Translations under genes and position numbers: made by a program | Origin: Cadophora sp. MPI-SDFR-AT-0126 | Lineage: Eukaryota; Ascomycota; Leotiomycetes; Helotiales; Ploettnerulaceae | Length of the DNA stretch: 64,000 nt | Direction of reading: 5' to 3' | Assembly: GCA_020747065.1 (NCBI GenBank) | Contig: JAGMVK010000021.1 | Location: forward strand, 372,001-436,000 | Shown: in pieces, positions 57,766 to 64,000 of the stretch | Layout: every line of letters starts with the position of its first letter | Position numbering within the stretch: position 1 is the stretch's first letter | The notes under the pieces: model-generated | Seen by the model: only the letters and a program-made list of their open reading frames with translations | Databases searched by the model: none | Told to the model about the DNA's origin: nothing

Positions 57766-58033
57766 AGTCGATTACAAAGATTCGATACTCTTCTTTTCAT
57801 AAAGATCCAGATATGGTGTCAGGATAGACTTCAGGGCAGAAGCTTTGGAGACTATCGTCAAGTGACAAATTTACAATATGACTTCACAAATTGAATACCT
57901 CCGACATTGTTTACTGGTCGATTCAGCTATAAATGAGATGTGATCCCTCCCCAAAGTGTAAGTACTTCATCAAACAGCTCATACAGTCCTTTTGCATACT
58001 CCTCAGTCATATTGTCTTTCATAAATCATCTCA

Positions 58034-59025
58034 ATGGCTGCTCCTTTCCCATCTCCAACAGCAACATGGCACGACAATACATACCCTGCATTGTCCCCTA
58101 GTCGCCCAGAACTTTCAGCCAAAGGAAAGACTGTCCTGGTAACAGGAGGCGGTACCGGAATCGGTGCAAGAACCGCCCTGTCCTTCGCAGAAGCAGGTGC
58201 TTCACGAATCGCGCTCCTCGGCCGTCGTTCGCGGCCTCTCCTCGAAACCAAAGCCTCAATCCAGCAACAGTACCCGCAAGTGGAAATCTCCACCTTCCCC
58301 ACCGACATCACGAACAAGAGCCAAGTCGACGCCGCATTCGAGACATTCATCGGTAAAAGCAAGCTCGACGTCCTGATCAGCAACGCGGGCATGATTGGAG
58401 TGCAAGACCCCATCAAGGACGTCAATGTCGACAAGTTTGTTGAAGCAGTTGACATCAACCTGAAAGGGGCGCTCAACGTTGCACAGGCGTTCCTCCGCTA
58501 CGCAGCACCAGATGCTGTTGCCATTGAGACCAATTCGTCCGCTGCGCATGTGAACTTCACCACGAAATTCGGAGCGTACAGCGTTGCGAAGCTGGCTGTC
58601 TTCCGTCTGTGGGATTTCCTGGCTGCTTCGCACCCGAATCTCAGCATCTTCCATACTCAACCCGGAGTCGTGGACACGGATATGAATAAGGAGTCGGGCG
58701 GTGTCGATGCAGTGGGTTTCCAAGATGATGGTAGGTCACTTTCTTTATACCTCCTCTGACGTGTGAGAATGTAAACTGGATAAGCGTGGCCGAAGATGAC
58801 TGATACTCTATAGTTTCTCTCCCTGGAACTTTTAACGTCTGGCTCGCGAGTCCGGAAGCTCGCTTCCTAAAGGGCAAGTTTCTGTGGTCGAATTGGGATG
58901 TAAACGAGCTCATGGCCCAAGCGAAAGAGATTGAAGCGGGTAAACTTACCATGGGGCTTGTCGGGTGGCCGTTTGCAGCTGGAAATGCGAGCTGGAAGGC
59001 GACTTGGAACTCTAAGGATGCCTAG
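58034..59025 (+). CDS. Short-chain dehydrogenase/reductase
   Basis: NAD(P)-dependent SDR of the classical type, substrate unknown. Exons 58034-58730 and 58814-59025 give 302 aa. The dinucleotide loop is TGGGTGIG (about residue 38), with LGRRSR after the second strand, NAG for the cofactor-stabilising loop, the catalytic Ser in ETNSSAAH and YSVAK for the Tyr/Lys pair. PGVVDTDM follows as in classical SDRs. The second exon supplies the substrate-loop end (FNVWLASPEARFLKGKFLWS) and a short tail ending NSKDA. The N-terminal 30 residues precede the fold without a clear targeting signal. Its divergent position next to a transcription factor suggests co-regulation. Confidence 0.9.
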
Positions 59026-59121
59026 ATTGGAAAACATGCTGGGCTACGAACGTGCCTCGTATTGTGGGCATCTGGTTAAAGATGTCATTCGTGGGAATAA
59101 AACAGTTTTAAATTTGAGCAT

Positions 59122-61586
59122 CTACAGCTCTTCATCCTCCTCATAACTCATCTTCTTTCCCCTTCCCCTCCTACTTTGTCGTGAAGACGCAGCGCGCTTC
59201 AATCCCGGCTTTTTCACATGCTCTTCTTCTGCACTCTCATCCTCATCAGAAAGCTCAGGTAGACTCAATTCCTCGCTCTCCTCGTCGTCCAGATTCGACA
59301 CACTTGGCGTCGGAACACTCTTTGCCTTTTTCGTCGATGACTTTGCTGATAATTTCGGCTTCGGAGTAGCTTTCTTACTCGGCGTACTCGCCGCCGCAGT
59401 CTTTTCATTCTTGACTTTCGCAGCAGGAGTTGCCTTCTGACCCTCCTCATCCTCAGCAGCAACCTCTTGCTCTTTGATTTCATCCAGCACCCTCTTAACA
59501 TCCTCCACGCTTTTCGCTTCCGCTAACTTCGCTTTGTATTCTTCGCCCAACGGCTTCCGATTGCGTTTTGTAATCTCCTGCCTCGCCTTGAAGTTTGCCG
59601 GTGTAGGATTTCTGAACATCTCCTCTTCATCTCCTACCTTATTCTTCTTCCCCACTTCCCTCTTCTTAGGCCTCAACCACTCTTCCATCCCCAGAGGCCA
59701 ATACACTCTATTCTCCTTGCCACCCATACCGATTTCCTCTTCCGGGATAACATCCTTGATAAATTCATCTTCGTCCTCGACTTCCTGGCCAAACTCCTCG
59801 ATTTCGGCCTCAATTTGCTTCTTTGTCTTCTTCTTCTTGGCTTTCTTTGGGAGCGGCCTGTTATCATCGTCTCGTTCGAAAGGGACAATATTGTTGAAGG
59901 TCTCCCAGCCGGGCAGTTTGAACGTGCGCATCAATTCGAACAGAGCTTGTTCTTTGTCCTTCGCTTCGATCATGAGATCCATATCGTTTGGACAGGGCGG
60001 CAGTGTGATCGGTCTCGGATTGTGTTTGCGGCGCTGCCGGCCAGTTATGGCTTCCGGGCAGGGCTCGCTGTAGTGCATTTTCTGAGTGATATTCTTGCGG
60101 GTCCAGGTTGCTTTGATGCGGGGGTAGAGGGTTGTTATGTCTTGTGTGCCTTCGCGGAGATGGGAGGCTGAGAAGATTATATTGTGGTGGTGGAAGTCGA
60201 GACAGAGTGGGATGTTTAGTTCTTCGCAAACGGGAAGCAGGTCGTGGACGGACCAGGAGACATCGTCATTTTCGAGGACGAGGCGGGCTTTGATCGAGGG
60301 GGAAAGGCCGGCGTAGTTGGCTTTGAATCGTTCGATGGTGGCAGACTTGTCGCCAAATGTTCCACCCATGTGTAGAATCATCACGGCGTCTCGGTTAGCC
60401 TGATCTGGGAGTTTGAGGAGTGAGAGCATTTCGTCGTGGTAATCGAGATCGCGGATTGCGTTCGCTATTACCTCAGCTCGTGGGGAGCCAAGTTGTGTGA
60501 ACTGTCCTGGATGCGTACTTAGACGATGTCCGAGTTCACCAGCTACGCGCCCGACTTCCGCCAATGCTTCACTTGCAAAAGGGGCAAGTTTGTATCCATA
60601 CTCTGCATGGCTAGCGAATGGGAACATTTCAGAAGAAAGACGCATGAATTTGATGCCGTACTTGTCGTTCCACCGAAGCATCTTGGGAATATCTCGGATG
60701 TTTGCGAGACAGAGCTCTTCTACGTAGCGTTGACCTCGCTCTATGGATGCGGGTTGGGTTTTGTCGGGCCGGTTCTTGGTGGCGTGTTCGGGTTGAGAGG
60801 CGTCTCTGAGGGGATGGCGATGTTCGAGGATGGAAGCTATACGGCATGTTCTGGAGGTGAAGATTGGTGGGTTGGATGACCGCAGGTACGTATTCAGACA
60901 GGCCTGTTTGGGATCAGCACTGTCCATAAAACAAATCCACAGAAAAGGCACGATGCACTCACATATCCTAACCTGCCTTTCCACGGCAATGGCAAGTAAT
61001 CACTATTAACTGGCGGCGGCCTCCTAGCCTCCAACTTGATAGCATCGACATCCTCTGCAGGACCCTCCTCATCACCATCAGGATCAAGTCTCTTATCCCA
61101 TTCGTCACCATCTTCCTCCTTTTTGACTTTCACTTCCGCAGCTTTCTTTGCTGCTTGCTCAGCTCGAAATGCTTTGATTTCATCGGAACCTTTCTTCGCA
61201 GCTACTGAGCTCTTGGTAGGACTCTTCTTCTGTTTCTTCGCTGATGTTTCGGTCCCATTTGGGATTTCTTCTCCTTCTGCTTTCTTGACTGCGCCGTTCG
61301 TCCTTGCTATAGCCCCATGTGTAGGTTCTGGTACGACTTTCGCTAAAGACGCAGCATCAAATGCCTCTCCCTTCTCATCGGCATCAGGACTTGCTCGGAG
61401 CGCATATTTCCCATCCACGATATCGGCATTGTGATCAGGATTCGTGTCAATCTTTCCGCGACGGGAAGCTCGTTTCTTCAAAGGCGGAGCTTTTAGCGTT
61501 GAGTTTGGGAGAATAGGAGTCTCGTGGACACCATTGGGCGAGAGTTCTACAGCTGGCGCCGATGATCTCTTCCTCTTGGGAGGCAT
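59122..61586 (-). CDS. UVE1: UV-damage endonuclease UVE1/UVDE
   Basis: ATP-independent repair nuclease that nicks 5' of UV photoproducts and other lesions. Exons 61586-60963 and 60903-59122 give 801 aa. The first about 200 residues are Lys/Pro-rich with nuclear-signal-like runs. The TIM-barrel core begins at WKGRLGY-ACLNTYLR and has the metal-site motifs: RLSSEMFPFASH, LSTHPGQFTQLGSP, ILHMGGTFGDK, LVLENDDVSWSVHD and CLDFHHHN. A long acidic and basic C-terminal tail with repeated Lys/Ser/Thr segments ends RQSRRGRGKKMSYEEDEEL. I start at MPPKRKRS. An upstream in-frame ATG at 61748 would add a 54-residue, mitochondrial-type leader if an intron-like 55-nt segment is retained. Its stop lies 96 bp from the SDR stop. 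Confidence 0.93.
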
Positions 61587-62184
61587 CTTTCTTGAATTTC
61601 GTACTGAGAGGGAAGGAAGTTTGAGTTGACCAAGAAGAGAATAACTTCTCAAACTTACGAACTCCGGATTTTTGGATGAAGTGAACAATGGAATCTGGAA
61701 AGTAGAAGCTCTGCTGATACGCAGGAGGAGACGGTGTGAAAGGGACATGCAAATGTATTAAACAAGAAAAGGAAGGAAGAAGAAAATACAAATGAGAATT
61801 CGACTAGTTCCCTCTCTTTGCCCTACCTTACTTTAGCTTCAGTCGCGTCTACTGTAGTCACCATGTCACGCGTCTGGAGCTTGGCGATTCGAGCTCTGGG
61901 AATCGAGGAGGATATCGAGGGATCTCGAAGACGTCATGCGAGTTAGCTCCCGTCCACGTGATTCTCCCCCTTTTCTTGACCCGCCTGTTAGGCGAGGACG
62001 TGGTGAGAACGAGAGCAAAGAACTATGTCAAGAATACGATCATGACACAGCTTTCGAATGGTATCAATTTCTCTCGCTAACGCTAAAGAGAATCGTTAAT
62101 CATAACATCCCATGCCAGAATACAGATTACCACCCCTATCAAAACAAGCGACCTCCCAGCCTCCTCTCATCAAATCAACACTTT
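61587..62184. other. UVE1 5' region / transporter 3' flank
   Basis: The first 162 bp hold an in-frame leader with an upstream ATG at 61748 and a probable intron (61658-61604; GTAAGT donor, CTCTCAG acceptor). The rest is promoter sequence plus the 3' flank of the transporter; no further gene is seen. Confidence 0.5.
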
Positions 62185-64000
62185 TCAAACAGTCTTTTCA
62201 GAATGCTCAGTATGTTCCGTAACAACTTTCTCCTCGCCCTTCCCTGTCCCCAAAGGTGCTGCAATCTTGATCTTGCCCGCCTCAATATCTTTCTGCAACT
62301 GATCGAGTCTCGATCCCTTCTTGACGCCTTTCCAGGGTTTGATCCCGGAGTCAAATACGTCGTCCATTTCTTCGAGGGTTTTGCCTTTGGTTTCGGGTGC
62401 CGTGAGGAACATGTGGATGAATGCTAGGCCGTTGAATGTACCGAATATCATGTACATCTTCCAATTACTAGTTTGTGAGTTGTCAGTTGAAGCTTCGGCT
62501 TTTGATGTGAGGATGGAAGTGAGGAAGGGTTAAGGAGGACGTACATATTCCATAATAGCGGAGGCACGGCGAATGCCAAACAGCAGTTCCAAAACCAATT
62601 GCTAGCCGTGGCAAGGGAGACGGCTTTGGCTCTGATCTTCGTGGGGAAGATCTCAGAAGGGTAGGTCCACGACGTTGGGCCCCATGTTGTGGCGAACGTA
62701 CAGACGAATAGGTAGGTCATCGCCACAATAGCTTTGGAGACTGGCTTGTTGTCGTGCACGATCCAGGAAATGTCTGAGTTGTTGTCGTCTTTGAGATCTC
62801 CTACGTTTGGTTCGCCGTACGAGGCTTGAAGAGCACCAACTATGAAGAGGAAGCTCATCATGAGGAAGGAGCCGGTGAGCATGGCGGGTCGACGACCGAA
62901 TCTGTCGAGGTAGAGGATAGCGGGGAGAGTGAGAGCGACGTTAAGGATGTATTGGACAGATGCTGTGATGAGTGGCGACGCAATGTTGGCTCCTTCCATG
63001 ATGTCTGTTCTCCATCAGCTACCCAAATATAGTCGCGTTACTGGGAATTGAAAACTTACAGACTATATAATACATCATAATGTTCATTCCACACAGCTGA
63101 CTCCACATCTGTATTGACATTCCCAATAAGACACGCTTCAGCATACGCGGCTCAACCAATTGCCGATAAGAACTGATCGCCTCTTCCCTTTCAAAGCGAA
63201 GAGCTTCCTCGATTTCTTGATACTCCGCGAGCACTTTCGGATGATTGACGTCTCCGCCTCCATGAAGATTCGCCATGATCTGGATAGCCTCCTCCCATCT
63301 ATCCTTCGAAGCCAGCCATCGAGGCGACTTCGGCAAGAAGAACATCCCAAAGAACAGGATCACTGCTGGGACGATCTGGACACCCCATGGGATTCGAAAA
63401 GCTGAAGTCGGTTGATTCGGATTATTTGGACCGCCTCCCACCCAAGAGGCGCCGTACTGGATGAAATATTGGATAAGAATACCCCATGTGATCGCCCACT
63501 GCTGCAGGGAGACGACTCGACCTCTGATCTCCTTTGGAGCGATTTCAGCTTGATATACTGGACAAATCGAACTTGCTATTCCGACACAAACACCAGCAAT
63601 AACACGACCAACGACGAGCATTCCAATATTAATAGAAAGACATTGAATTCTAGCACTGTTTTAGCCGTGGACTAATGTGAATTTTGGGAGAGGAGGGAAA
63701 AACCCACATTGAACCAACAATCCAGAAAACAGACGCGATTTGGATACTAGTTCGACGTGAATACTTGTCGGCAATGAAAGATGATGCTAAAGCTCCAACA
63801 AGTGATCCGAATGGCATGGCACAGGTGATGCCGCCTTGACGGTAGGATTTTGGACCGCCGAAATATCGCTTGTATGCTTGTGTGCCTAACACGCCTGACA
63901 TACTCGATATGTCAAATCCGAAGAGTCCACCGCCTAAGGGATGTTAGTAAAGCTCATACTCAAATTGACGAATATGAGATGAAGTCTTACCAATGGCGGC
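62185..64000 (-). CDS. MFS sugar transporter (partial, 5' end beyond window)
   Basis: Hexose-type permease of the sugar porter family, cut by the right edge. Visible exons: 64000-63991 (partial), 63933-63708, 63649-63060, 63004-62545 and 62467-62185. The first visible coding junction gives AAIGGGLFGFDISSMSG, the TM1 signature. Later blocks are IGMLVVGRVIAGVCVG, the loop AEIAPKEIRGRVVSLQQ, a GIL.QYFIQYG segment, PKSPRWL, and YPSEIFPTKIRAKAVS. It ends with a typical cytosolic PETKGKTLEEMDDVFDSG and a Lys/Glu-rich tail. All visible introns keep phase, so this appears to be an intact gene. The substrate (glucose, xylose or other) cannot be told. Confidence 0.92.

Larger units (their letters stand above)
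57570..58033. promoter_or_regulatory. Divergent promoter, dual zinc-finger factor / SDR
   Basis: 464 bp between head-to-head starts, holding the two direct repeats described separately. No TATA box is obvious on either side. Confidence 0.6.

Noticed and set aside
59474..60073. 199-codon plus-strand frame opposite UVE1, rich in Phe/Ser
   Set aside because: It looks membrane-like only because it is the complement of Lys/Glu-rich UVE1 codons.

Overview
The window reads as nuclear DNA of a filamentous ascomycete (Pezizomycotina). The genes are split by many introns, mostly about 45-65 nt, with GTRNGT donors and CTRAY-type branch points. The gene set includes fungal HET, RTA1, GH12, Zn2Cys6 and bZIP proteins. 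Leotiomycetes is my best guess at class, but that is inference only. I rebuilt gene models by following splice sites between open segments, so most coordinates below span introns; exon boundaries are listed in the evidence. Every multi-exon total was checked for divisibility by three.

Layout, left to right. From 1 to about 40 kb is mainly conserved housekeeping: HIR1 (-), a zinc-type/quinone-like oxidoreductase (-), a U1-type zinc-finger protein like WBP4 (-) divergent from a mitochondrial stomatin-like protein (+), MON2 (-), the ubiquitin-conjugating variant MMS2 (+), an LYR-motif protein (-), an unrecognised gene whose frame may be broken (-), a bZIP factor (-), CNOT9/RCD1 (-), a KIN1/MARK kinase (-), GPATCH1 (+), a low-complexity protein of unknown function (+) and a sphingolipid delta-8 desaturase with a cytochrome b5 domain (-). 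From about 40 to 43.6 kb no gene is convincing. From 43.6 to 49.5 kb the content is more accessory: a GT8 glycosyltransferase, a secreted GH12 glucanase and a HET-domain protein.

From 49.5 to 53.5 kb there is a compact set: biotin protein ligase BPL1 (-), the 77-residue twin-CX9C cytochrome oxidase assembly factor COA4 (+, four tiny exons) and MGM101 (+). Then come an RTA1-like membrane protein (+), a transcription factor carrying both a C2H2-like finger and a Zn2Cys6 cluster (-), a short-chain dehydrogenase (+), UV-damage endonuclease UVE1 (-) and a sugar transporter cut by the right edge (-).

The main second-look items are: a 5' intron in UVE1 that could switch a mitochondrial leader on or off; two GC-AG introns; a 79-bp BPL1/COA4 bidirectional promoter; a direct repeat with CGG half-sites between the dual-finger factor and the SDR; an in-frame TAG between coherent coding blocks in the 18.7-20.6 kb gene; and a 63-nt frame-preserving intron in the RTA1 gene. 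I found no CRISPR array, rRNA, tRNA or intact transposon. No single feature is clearly a new biological system.
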